DNA of 40,730 nt from CAZBBB01 sp964490005 (GTDB taxonomy: Bacteria > Planctomycetota > B15-G4): the NCBI GenBank assembly GCA_964490005.1, contig CAZBBB010000021.1:1-40730 (forward strand). Direction: 5' to 3'. The translations under genes and the position numbers were made by a program. The notes under the pieces are model-generated. The model was given only the letters and a program-made list of their open reading frames with translations, was not told where the DNA came from and ran no database searches. Position 1 is the stretch's first letter. Each line of letters starts with the position of its first letter. Shown here in pieces: positions 16,273 through 25,312 of this stretch.

Positions 16273-16725
16273 TCAGCCCTTGCGCGCGGCGGCGATCGCC
16301 GCCAGCTCGCGCAGGTCGGCCTCGATGCACTTGCGCATCATGCCGGCCATGAGCGGCGCGAACAGCGACATGAGCTTGGCGCCGAAGCTGACCGGCTCGC
16401 AGGAGAAGCTCATCGTGACCTGCGAGCCGGAACCCGCCGCCTCGACGCGGATCGTCGTGCGGTAGCGCGCGCCGTGCGAGGCAGCCGTCACGTCGTAGCC
16501 GCGCGGCGGGTCGAAGGCCACGATCTCCATCGTCTCGCTGGCCTCCTTCTTCATCATCAGGCGCGTCTCGCGCCAGCGCGTCCCCTGGCCGACGGGGCCC
16601 TGGGTCAGCATCTCGATGCGGGTGATGGCGCTGATGTTCTTCGCCGCGTTGGGGATGTCGCTCACCAGCGCGAAGGTCTCGCGCGGCGGGCTGACGAAGG
16701 GCACCGTGACGACGACGGGTTTCAT
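16273..16725 (-). CDS. SRPBCC (START/Bet v1-fold) family protein
   Basis: 150 aa. The N-terminal strand and helix pattern (VTVPFVSPPRETFALVSDIPNAAK), RWRETRLMMKK in mid-protein and the long C-terminal helix (MAGMMRKCIEADLRELAAIA) are typical of the polyketide-cyclase/START-like SRPBCC superfamily, which binds hydrophobic ligands in a deep pocket. No specific substrate can be read. A GGAG lies about 12 bases before the ATG, and a TAGAAT -10-like box lies at 16753-16758 on this strand. It is followed after four bases by the small DUF6614-like gene. Confidence 0.85.
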   Translation of the reverse strand: MKPVVVTVPFVSPPRETFALVSDIPNAAKNISAITRIEMLTQGPVGQGTRWRETRLMMKKEASETMEIVAFDPPRGYDVTAASHGARYRTTIRVEAAGSGSQVTMSFSCEPVSFGAKLMSLFAPLMAGMMRKCIEADLRELAAIAAARKG

Positions 16726-16780
16726 CGGGAGGCTCTCCGCGGGCGAGGCCGCATTCTAGTCTTTGGCCGCCGGCCGCCGC

Positions 16781-17362
16781 TCACCAGACCCCGGGGATCA
16801 GGCGCCGCGTGCGCGCCATGTAGTCGCGGTACTCGTCGCCGAAGGTCTGCAGCATCATGCGCTCCTCGGCGCGCAGACGCAGGGCGAAGAGCAGGCCGAA
16901 ACTCACCAGGCAGCTCGGGCCGGCCAGCAGGTTGGGCAGCGCGAGCGCCTGACCGAGCGAGTACAGCAGCAGGCCGAGATACATCGGGTGGCGCACGCGC
17001 CGGTAGATGCCGTGCGTGACGAGCCGGTGCCCCTCGCGCACCTGCAGCGTGATCGACCAGTTCGTGCCGAGATCGGCGTGCGAGCGATGGAAGACCCACA
17101 GGCCGCCGGCGAACAGCGCCGAGCCCGCGACGAGCCGGTCGAGACGTGGCGGGATCTCGGCGAAGTCGAAGGCGGAACTCGCCACCCAGATCAGCGGCAC
17201 GAAGAAGGACAGCGCGACGAGCGAGAGCAGCGCGACCTCGAGCGACCCCTTGTGATCGGCCGCGACCTTGACGAAACGGCTGCGCTGCCCGTGCGGCGCG
17301 CGGATCGCGACCATCGCGACCGAGGCCGCGAGCACGACGGCCTTGGCGACCCAGGGGTTCAC
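16781..17362 (-). CDS. Isoprenylcysteine methyltransferase-like membrane protein (ICMT/PEMT superfamily)
   Basis: 193 aa with about four or five membrane segments (near 5-20, 42-62, 78-90, 130-165). The C-terminus holds the S-adenosylmethionine-binding signatures of the ICMT/PEMT superfamily: YRRVRHPMYLGLLL, then AEERMMLQTFGDEYRDYMARTRRLIP. Bacterial members methylate lipids or small isoprenoids, and eukaryotic ICMT methylates prenylated cysteine; the bacterial substrate here is unknown. It is co-directional with the SRPBCC gene 55 bases downstream. Confidence 0.9.
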   Translation of the reverse strand: MNPWVAKAVVLAASVAMVAIRAPHGQRSRFVKVAADHKGSLEVALLSLVALSFFVPLIWVASSAFDFAEIPPRLDRLVAGSALFAGGLWVFHRSHADLGTNWSITLQVREGHRLVTHGIYRRVRHPMYLGLLLYSLGQALALPNLLAGPSCLVSFGLLFALRLRAEERMMLQTFGDEYRDYMARTRRLIPGVW

Positions 17363-17564
17363 GTGCGCGCCGGGCCGGACGGCGGCACCACCGCGCCGAT
17401 CATGTCGGACCGCCGCCTTGACCGTGGCGGCACGCCGCCGAGCGGCGCGACGGACGACTGGGCGCGTCGTGGCGGCATGGCGGGCGCTCCGGGGGTGCGC
17501 GGCGGATGCGACAGAGTGTCGCTCGTCCGCCGGATCCTTCGCATGGCGCGTGCGTGGCGGCGGC

Positions 17565-19024
<1,460 letters not shown>

Positions 19025-19028
<4 letters not shown>

Positions 19029-20104
19029 GCCGCCGACACCAGCGCCAGCAGCCCGAGCAGCGAGAAGTACCCGAGCGGGAAGATCCAGCGGCAGCGCCGG
19101 TCGATGAGATCGCCGCGCGTGCCCTGCCCGCGCTTGTCGCAGGCGCTCACGACGATGTTGATCACGACCGTGGCGCAGGTCGCCAGGAAACTGATGCCGA
19201 GGAAGCCGTGGATGAAGGTGCCGTACGACACGGACGGCAGCTCGTCGGCGACCAGCATCTGGTACGAGACCCCGGTCAGGATCCCGATGAACGACACGCT
19301 GATGCGGTCGCCGAGCGTCGAGCGGTCCATCCAGAACACGACGAAACTCAGCAGCACGATCAGGATCAGCGGGATGATGACCAGCCGCAGCACGTGGAAG
19401 GGCTGGCGGGCGACGTTCAGGACGAGCACGAAGTCCGACGCGAGGCCGCGCGCCCCGGCGTGCGGCGCGGCGCGCTCGACGACCTCGGCCGAGCCGCCCG
19501 TGACCGTCCACTTCGGGATGCGCACGCGCTCGTCGAGCTGCACCGGCGGCCGCTGTTCGTCGAGCCGCAGCACGACGGTGTCGCTGTCGAAGCCGAAGAC
19601 CTCGAAGATCGCGCGCAGCCGGTGGCTGTCGAAGGGCATGCGCGACACGTCGAAGGGCGTCTCGATGGTCGCCGCGATCGTCTCGCTGAGCGTCGAGCTG
19701 CCGTCGGGCGCGATGCGCAGCACGACGCCGTCGCGCTGCGTCGCCCCGGTCTCGTTCACCAGCACGAGCTGCGGGTACCAGCCCGTCGCGAGCTCGTTGA
19801 ACTGGTAGGCGCCCTGGAAGACCTTCTCGTCGACGCCGGCCGCGGCCGGGTCGAAGGCCTGGCGCGGGTCCTTCCAGCGCAGCGTGAGGACGCCGGCGAA
19901 CTCCACCGTCTCGGCGGAGTCGTCGATCGCGTCGACGTCGTGCAGCGCGAAGCTGGCCTGCACGACGAGCGGCCGCTCGCCGGGCGGCGGCGCGAGCCGC
20001 GCCTCGTCGCCCGCCGCGGCCGCGGGCGCGACCATCGCCCACGCCGCGCCGAGCGCTCGGGCGGCCCGCCCCCATCGCTGCGCGACGCGTCGGAAGAGAC
20101 TCAC
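19025..20104 (-). CDS. Pentameric ligand-gated ion channel (GLIC/ELIC type)
   Basis: 359 aa from GTG 20104. Signal peptide to about residue 31, then a beta-sandwich ligand-binding domain (about 35-230) with family phrases LTLRWKDPRQAFDP, GWYPQLVLVNE, IAPDGS and the loop-base motif FDVSRMPFDSHRL (about 151-163). Four membrane helices follow at about 237-258, 264-285, 293-320 and 339-358. Wording and spacing match the proton-gated cyanobacterial channel GLIC well. Like other prokaryotic members it lacks the Cys-loop disulfide. The ligand is unknown. Its stop overlaps the start of the FGE-like lipoprotein, so the two should be made together. No clear Shine-Dalgarno precedes the GTG, so the start is less certain. 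Confidence 0.93.
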
Positions 20105-20249
20105 GCGCGCAGCGTGGCAAAGGAGGTTTCGCACGGCAAGATCGCCCGCGGCGCCGCCCTGCGGGGCCCCCCGGGACGAGCGCGCCTGGTGCGCGCCAGG
20201 TCGTCGCGGCAGGCGTCGCGAAGGGCGGGCGCGTCGGTGGCGACCGTTC

Positions 20250-21605
20250 TCAGCGCGCCGGTTCGCCCCCGCCCGCGACGAGACGCTCGAGCGCGCGGAA
20301 CAGCGGCGGCAGCATCGCACGATCGGGGATCCGGTTCAGGAACAGATACGCCTCGCCGCCCGGCGGGTCGAACGCGCTGAACAGCTCGAAGCCGCGCATC
20401 GATCCGTCGAGCGCCGCCGTGGCGCCGCGGAACGGAGCGGCATGCGCGTCGTCGAGCACCTCGCCCGCGCGAAGGTACGTGTAGAAGCGCCGCAGGTCGC
20501 CGAGCGTGCCGTACATGCCGCCGCTGCCCTTGACCAGCCACGAGGTCGGCCCCCAGTTGGGCGGGATGTTGGGCAGCCCCACGAACTCCGGGCCGCCGCC
20601 CTCCGCGAAATCGCCGAGCGACAGGCCGCGCGTCTCGCCGTACTCGCCCGTCCGCGTCATGCCGGCCGGGTCGAAGAAGGTCTCGCGCAGAAAGCGCTCG
20701 TAGGTCGTTCCCGTCACGCGCTCGATGATCGCGGCCGCCAGACCGAAGGCCGCGTGCGAGTGCCGCCGCTCGGTGCCGGGCGGAAAGAGCAGCGGCGCGG
20801 CGAGCAGGCGCCGCTCGGCCGTCGCGCGATCGACCCAACCGAGGTCGGGGTCCCGATCGCTCTCGTCGTCGAAGAAGTCGGGCAGGCCCGAGCGGCCGCT
20901 GATCAGGTGGCGCACGGTCATCGCGCGCTTGTCGGCGGGCACGTCCTCGAAGAATGCGCCGATCGTGTCGTCGAGCGAGAGGCGGCCGCGCTGATCGAGC
21001 CACTGGACCGCCGCGATGGTGTAGTCGATCGGACGCGAGCCGGTGCAGAAGGCCGTGTCGAGCGCGTTCTCGACGCCGAGCGCCTCGTTCGCCGGCCCGA
21101 AGGCGCGCTCGAGCAGCACCTCGCCGCCGACCTGCACGCGGACGACGCCGGCCAGGCCCTCGGCCTGCAGGCGCTCGAAGGTCGCCGCGAGGTTCTCGCG
21201 CGTCAGGTCCAGCCGCGGCACGGGCGCCGCGAGGAACAGGTCGAAGATGCCTGCCGGGCCGAGCACGATGCGCACGCGCCGCTCGACCTCGCCGCTCGAC
21301 AGCAACAGCGACACGCCGTCCTCCTCGGCCTCGACCGCGACGCCGTCGTCGAGGCCGTGGCACTCGCCGCGCAGCGCGCGCAGGCGCTCGATCAGCGCCG
21401 CACGGTCGGTGACGGCTCCGGGCGCCATGGCCTCGGCGAGAAAGGCCTCGAGGGCCTCGTCGCCGGTCGAAGCGATCAGGCGCTCGACCGCGCCCACCGC
21501 CGTGAGCACGTGCGGCGGCGGCCCGTCCTGCGCGCGCGTCGGGACCGCCAGCAGCGAGCACGCCAGGAGCAGGGCCGGCACGACCGGCGCGAGCGATGAG
21601 TTCAC
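20250..21605 (-). CDS. Exported serine-hydrolase/beta-lactamase-fold protein, catalytic residues missing
   Basis: About 451 aa from GTG 21605 (GGAGG seven bases upstream). A signal peptide occupies about 1-26, then a roughly 100-residue helical domain, then the beta-lactamase-related fold from about 140. The SxxK motif reads CTGSRPID: the serine (about 190) is kept but the lysine is Ile (about 193). The YxN motif is HSH (about 282-284), and other fold markers are intact (LSLDDTIGAFF, MTVRHLISGRSGLP, FPPGTERR, GSGGMYGTLGDLRRF). It is probably a binding protein, or an enzyme with changed chemistry, rather than a classical hydrolase. It stands alone between the MarC gene and the ion-channel pair. 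Confidence 0.85.
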   Translation of the reverse strand: MNSSLAPVVPALLLACSLLAVPTRAQDGPPPHVLTAVGAVERLIASTGDEALEAFLAEAMAPGAVTDRAALIERLRALRGECHGLDDGVAVEAEEDGVSLLLSSGEVERRVRIVLGPAGIFDLFLAAPVPRLDLTRENLAATFERLQAEGLAGVVRVQVGGEVLLERAFGPANEALGVENALDTAFCTGSRPIDYTIAAVQWLDQRGRLSLDDTIGAFFEDVPADKRAMTVRHLISGRSGLPDFFDDESDRDPDLGWVDRATAERRLLAAPLLFPPGTERRHSHAAFGLAAAIIERVTGTTYERFLRETFFDPAGMTRTGEYGETRGLSLGDFAEGGGPEFVGLPNIPPNWGPTSWLVKGSGGMYGTLGDLRRFYTYLRAGEVLDDAHAAPFRGATAALDGSMRGFELFSAFDPPGGEAYLFLNRIPDRAMLPPLFRALERLVAGGGEPAR

Positions 21606-21709
21606 CGGGGGACCTCCGGAGGGAGAGCGGGAAGCATGCGGCGGATGCGCCGGCCGCGCGCAAGGATGCGCCGCGCGCGCCTTTCCGTCGCCGTCCACCG
21701 CGGTGCCGC

Positions 21710-22318
21710 TCAGAGCGAGAAGTACTCCTTCACGCCGGCCAGCGCGTTGCTCGTCGCGAGGGCCGCGAGGATCAACCCCATGACGCGGCTGACGACGCTC
21801 GCCCCGCCGTTGCCGAGGATCCGGTGGATCCGGCCGGACACGAGCAGCAGTCCGTACAGGACGGCCAGCACGAAGAGCATCGTCGCCGCGGTCTGCGCCT
21901 GCTCCCAGATGCTGAAGCGGGCGTTCTCGGTCAGCAGCACCGCCGCGAGCATCGCTCCCGGCCCCGCGATGGACGGAACGGCGAGCGGAAAGATCGCCGT
22001 CTCGTGACCGGCGGACGCGAGCCTCACCTCATGCTCGGGCTTGCTCTCGCCGAAGATCATCGAGAGCGCGAACAGGAACAGCACGATGCCCCCCGCGACC
22101 TGGAACGCGGCCAGCGGGATATCCATCGCCGCCAGGATGAGCTCGCCGGCCACGACGAAGAACAGCAGGATGGCCGCCGAGACGGCCGTCGCGATGAGCG
22201 CGATCCGTCGCCTCGTGCGCTCGTCGTGCTGCCGGGTCACCGCGATGAAGACCGGCACCGTCCCGATCGGGTCGATGACCGCGAAGAAGAAGATGAAGGT
22301 GGCGACGAAGTCGATCAT
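21710..22318 (-). CDS. MarC family integral membrane protein (UPF0056)
   Basis: 202 aa with six hydrophobic segments, the usual MarC layout and length. Signatures: FIFFFAVIDPIGTVPVFIAVT near the N-terminus, QVAGGIVLFLFALSMIFG in the middle, FPLAVPSIAGPGAMLA after the central loop, and RVMGLILAALATSNALAG near the end. The family's role is uncertain; it is annotated as a possible transporter or NAAT-type protein, and the original link to multiple antibiotic resistance was not upheld. It stands as a single gene. Confidence 0.92.
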   Translation of the reverse strand: MIDFVATFIFFFAVIDPIGTVPVFIAVTRQHDERTRRRIALIATAVSAAILLFFVVAGELILAAMDIPLAAFQVAGGIVLFLFALSMIFGESKPEHEVRLASAGHETAIFPLAVPSIAGPGAMLAAVLLTENARFSIWEQAQTAATMLFVLAVLYGLLLVSGRIHRILGNGGASVVSRVMGLILAALATSNALAGVKEYFSL

Positions 22319-22458
22319 GGGGAGACCCGCGACGGCTCACCTGCGAGAACGGCCCCGAGCGTACCGCGCGGCGGGTCGCCCGGTCGCCCCGCATCGATCG
22401 CATGCGTCTGCTCGCGATCCGTTCATGCCGCTCGGACCGCCCGCCCGAACCGGGCGTC

Positions 22459-22971
22459 TCAGTACCGCCGCGCGTCGTAGGCCCAGTGCAGCAGCGCCTG
22501 CCGCTGCCGGCGCCGGCAGGCGAAGTCGCCGCGCCGGCAGTTGTTCTTCACCTGGGTCACGTGCCGCTGCATCCCCCGCCAGCGGCGGATCTGCCGCGCG
22601 TCGTCCTCGCCGCGCCGCCCCAGCGTGTAGCGGCAGTACCACTGGAACCAGCCGCGCGGATCGTCCTCGTGGATCCAGCCCTTCGCCCGCCAGACCGAGA
22701 GCGGCTGCGAGGCGTTCACGCCGAAGAAGTTCAGCGCGGGATCGTGGCGCTCGGCGCAGAGCTTGGCCTTGCGGAACCACGCGGCCGGGAACTCCGCGGC
22801 GCAGTCGGTCATGTACTTGCCGCCGAACACGCCCAGCTCGAGCATCTCCCGCGGCGTGAGTTCGGGGCGGAAGTCCGGGTCGAAGTTCTTCCCCTCGGGC
22901 TCGCTCAGGACGTAGCTGTAGCCCTGCTGCATGCGGTCATGCACGACGACCCGGCGGCGCTTGGCCCGCAT
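22459..22971 (-). CDS. Conserved protein of unknown function
   Basis: 170 aa from ATG 22971, with GGAG about a dozen bases upstream. It is soluble, rich in Arg, Trp and Tyr, and without signal peptide. Striking runs include YSYVLSEPEGKNFDP, LELGVFGGKYMTDC, FFGVNASQPLSVWRAKGWI, WFQWYCRYTLGRR and NNCRRGDFACRRRQRQALL. Their conserved look (invariant-seeming Trp, Gly and Cys) suggests a real family; I believe similar proteins exist in algae, fungi and scattered bacteria, but I cannot name it. It is the last of four co-directional genes (aminotransferase, DUF1801, GNAT, this). Confidence 0.75.
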   Translation of the reverse strand: MRAKRRRVVVHDRMQQGYSYVLSEPEGKNFDPDFRPELTPREMLELGVFGGKYMTDCAAEFPAAWFRKAKLCAERHDPALNFFGVNASQPLSVWRAKGWIHEDDPRGWFQWYCRYTLGRRGEDDARQIRRWRGMQRHVTQVKNNCRRGDFACRRRQRQALLHWAYDARRY

Positions 22972-23021
22972 GCCACTCGACTCCGCGTGCTTCGTGACGC
23001 GCCCGGCCGGCGTCGGCCCGG

Positions 23022-23531
23022 TCAGCGCGACGCGCCCGTCAGCGCGCGCCAAGTGTCCCAATCCACGTCCCGCCCGGGAAAGGCCGCCGCCTTGAACGGC
23101 CAGGCCGTCGCGATCCACTCCCGGACCGCGGCGTGCAGCCGCTGCTCGAGCCCGCCGGCCAGCTCGCTCTGGCGGGCCCAGAGGTGGACCTCGGCGTCGT
23201 GCCCGCGCGCGCGCGTGGGTTCGATGTACACGCAGCCCAGCACCGTCGACTCCGCGAGGTTCACGACCGTGTAGGCGAACGAGCGCCGCGTCTGGAACTC
23301 CTTCTGGTGCCAGCCGAGATCGATCAGGTTCTGCTCGAGGGTCAGGCCCTCGGGCCAGGTGCCGCCGGGCCAGACCGACCGGCAGTGCGCGACGCTGGAC
23401 ATGACCGCGTCGTAGTCCTTGACCACGTCGTTCACGGTCAGCATCCGCAGGCGGAACTCCTCCGTCTCGAGCCGCTCGGGCACCTTGAACGCGGGCGGGA
23501 CGAAGGGCGGATCGCGGGTCGCTGCGCTCAT
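23022..23531 (-). CDS. GNAT-like N-acetyltransferase
   Basis: 169 aa from ATG 23531. The order of elements fits a GNAT fold: FRLRMLTVNDVVKDYDAVM at the start, FAYTVVNLAESTVLGCVYIEP as the central strands, then EVHLWARQSE and a C-terminal helix (QRLHAAVREWIATAWPF). The usual acetyl-CoA loop (Q/RxxGxG/A) is not clearly recognisable (SELAGGLEQRL), so activity is uncertain. It starts ten bases after the DUF1801 stop, suggesting one transcript. Confidence 0.75.
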   Translation of the reverse strand: MSAATRDPPFVPPAFKVPERLETEEFRLRMLTVNDVVKDYDAVMSSVAHCRSVWPGGTWPEGLTLEQNLIDLGWHQKEFQTRRSFAYTVVNLAESTVLGCVYIEPTRARGHDAEVHLWARQSELAGGLEQRLHAAVREWIATAWPFKAAAFPGRDVDWDTWRALTGASR

Positions 23532-23541
23532 GCGTCCCCCC

Positions 23542-23958
23542 TCACCCGTGCGCCTTCCGCGTCTCCGCGATGGAGCCGACGACGAGCTGCTCGAGCACCG
23601 CCGCATCGAGGTCGGCGAGGCGTTTGAAGTACAGGCAGCACTTGCCCATCGTGTGCTGGCCGACCTTGCGCAGCAGCGACTTCTGCTTGGCGCCTTCGAC
23701 GTCGAGGTAGACGACCAGTTGCCGGCCGCGGATGGCGAAACCCGCCAGCGGCGCCTCGCCGCTCCGTCCGCTCGCGTAGGTGTAGCGGTACGAGCCGTAG
23801 CCCACGATGCTCGGCCCCCACATGCGCGCCGGCTGGCCGGTGACGCGCTTGAGCATCGCCATCAGGTCCCGGCAGTCGGCGCGCTGCTGCTCGCTGGCGC
23901 GCGAGGCGATGTAGTCGGCCACGCTCGCGGCCGTCGGCTTGGTCTTGTTCTCCGCCAT
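23542..23958 (-). CDS. DUF1801 domain protein
   Basis: 138 aa, cytosolic. The DUF1801 pattern is clear: ASVADYIASRASEQQRADC, LMAMLKRVTGQPARMWGPSIVGYGSY in two steps, GFAIRGRQLVVYL, LLRKVGQHTMGKCCLYFKRL and the closing helix. This YdhG-like fold is widespread in soil bacteria and has no established biochemical role. It lies between the PLP aminotransferase (gap 42) and the GNAT-like gene (gap 10). Confidence 0.88.
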   Translation of the reverse strand: MAENKTKPTAASVADYIASRASEQQRADCRDLMAMLKRVTGQPARMWGPSIVGYGSYRYTYASGRSGEAPLAGFAIRGRQLVVYLDVEGAKQKSLLRKVGQHTMGKCCLYFKRLADLDAAVLEQLVVGSIAETRKAHG

Positions 23959-24000
23959 CCGTGTCCGTCCTCCGTGTCGCGCGGCGCGGCGCGCCGACGC

Positions 24001-25242
24001 TCAGCCTGCCACGTCCGCGCGGTACTCGTCGAGCACCGAGCGCAGCAGCGCGATGTCCGACGGAAAGCTCTCGGGCGGCAGCGGCCCGAAGGAGAAGCGG
24101 AACCACGACGCGTAGGGCGAGACGTAGGCCGGGTCCTTGGCGTGCGGCCGCCCCATGTCGCAGTCCTTGCCCTCGAGGATCGCGGCGCCGTGCCTGAACA
24201 GCCGCCGGTTCAGCTCGCCGGCGTTCAGTCCGTCGGGCAGCTTCATCCAGTGGTAGAAGCCGCCGTCGCCCGTGCGCACGTCGAGCCCCATGTCCGCGAA
24301 GGCCTCGCCGTAGCGCGCGCGCTGCATGCCGTAGTGCCGCGCCACCGCCTCGCGCGCCCGCGCGACGCGCTCGGGCCGCAGCAGCTCGACGGCGTAGAGC
24401 TGGCTGGGGTGGCTCACGCCGCCCATGCCGAAGCTCGAGAAGTTCGACAGCGTCTCGATGTTCCGCCGGCTGGCGATGATCCAGCCGATGCGGATGCCCG
24501 GGCACTGCAGGCCCTTGGTGCACGCGCCGGCCAGGAACACGTTGCTCTCGTCGAGGTCCTTCACGTAGCGGATGCCGCTGACGCCCTTGCTGGCGTGGAA
24601 CATCTCGTAGGCCTCGTCGAGCAGGATGCCGTGGCCCGGCTGCTCGGCGAGCGCCATCAGTTCCTGCAGCTCGGCGCCCGCGCGCGTGTGTCCCGTCGGA
24701 TTGCCCGGGTTGGAGATGATCGGCAGCAGGTGCGTCTTGGCGTTGAGGCCGCTGCGGTCGAAGTAGGCCGCGTTCGGCGGGTGAAAGCCGTTCTCCTCGG
24801 TGAAGGGCACGACGCGCCAGTGACTGTTCGTCTGCGTCAGGATGTCGAGATATGCCGGCCACTCGGCGTGCCCGATGCGCACCTCGACGTGACGCTTGAG
24901 AAACGCCAGCACCGTGAAGATGCCCGGTCGCCCGCCGGCGAAGACCATCACGTTCTCGGGCGCGAGACGCGACCCGTAGAAGTCGTTGTAGTGCGCGGCG
25001 ATGGCCTCGCGCAGGGCCGGGTGTCCCCAGGCCTTGGGGTAGAAGCGGTCCTCGAACGTGACCTCGACCTTGTCGGGCAGCGGCGGTCCGCCCGGGAGCG
25101 GTGTCGTCAGGGGGAAGCCCTGCGACCACGGGTGCGTGCCGGGCGCTCCCATGAACTTTCCGAAGCTGTCGCGGAAGGCGTAGAGCGTCTCGTAGATACC
25201 CATCGGCGGGACGTCGTCCGACAGGAAGGAAGCGCGCTTCAT
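24001..25242 (-). CDS. PLP-dependent aminotransferase, class I/II
   Basis: 413 aa from ATG 25242, about the usual length of fold-type I aminotransferases. Visible motifs: AWGHPALREAIAAHYN, SNPGNPTGHT (about 177-186, phosphate and substrate region), LLDEAYEMFH with the pyridine-contacting Asp near 209, and the cofactor lysine in ACTKGLQCPGIRIGW (Lys near 243). A C-terminal domain ends the protein (FRFSFGPLPPESFPSD). It would transfer an amino group between an amino acid and a keto acid; the substrate cannot be told and no biosynthetic partners are adjacent. It is first in a four-gene co-directional run. No strong ribosome binding site is seen. Confidence 0.92.
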   Translation of the reverse strand: MKRASFLSDDVPPMGIYETLYAFRDSFGKFMGAPGTHPWSQGFPLTTPLPGGPPLPDKVEVTFEDRFYPKAWGHPALREAIAAHYNDFYGSRLAPENVMVFAGGRPGIFTVLAFLKRHVEVRIGHAEWPAYLDILTQTNSHWRVVPFTEENGFHPPNAAYFDRSGLNAKTHLLPIISNPGNPTGHTRAGAELQELMALAEQPGHGILLDEAYEMFHASKGVSGIRYVKDLDESNVFLAGACTKGLQCPGIRIGWIIASRRNIETLSNFSSFGMGGVSHPSQLYAVELLRPERVARAREAVARHYGMQRARYGEAFADMGLDVRTGDGGFYHWMKLPDGLNAGELNRRLFRHGAAILEGKDCDMGRPHAKDPAYVSPYASWFRFSFGPLPPESFPSDIALLRSVLDEYRADVAG

Positions 25243-25312
25243 GCAGGGACCGATCGGGAGGAGGGGGGCGGGCGGCACAAGGCTAACCGTTGGGCTCGGC
25301 GCCGACGCGCAC

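Noticed and set aside
20250..21605. Ordinary class C beta-lactamase (resistance gene)
   Set aside because: The catalytic Lys of SxxK and the Tyr of YxN are both replaced, so beta-lactam hydrolysis is not supported.
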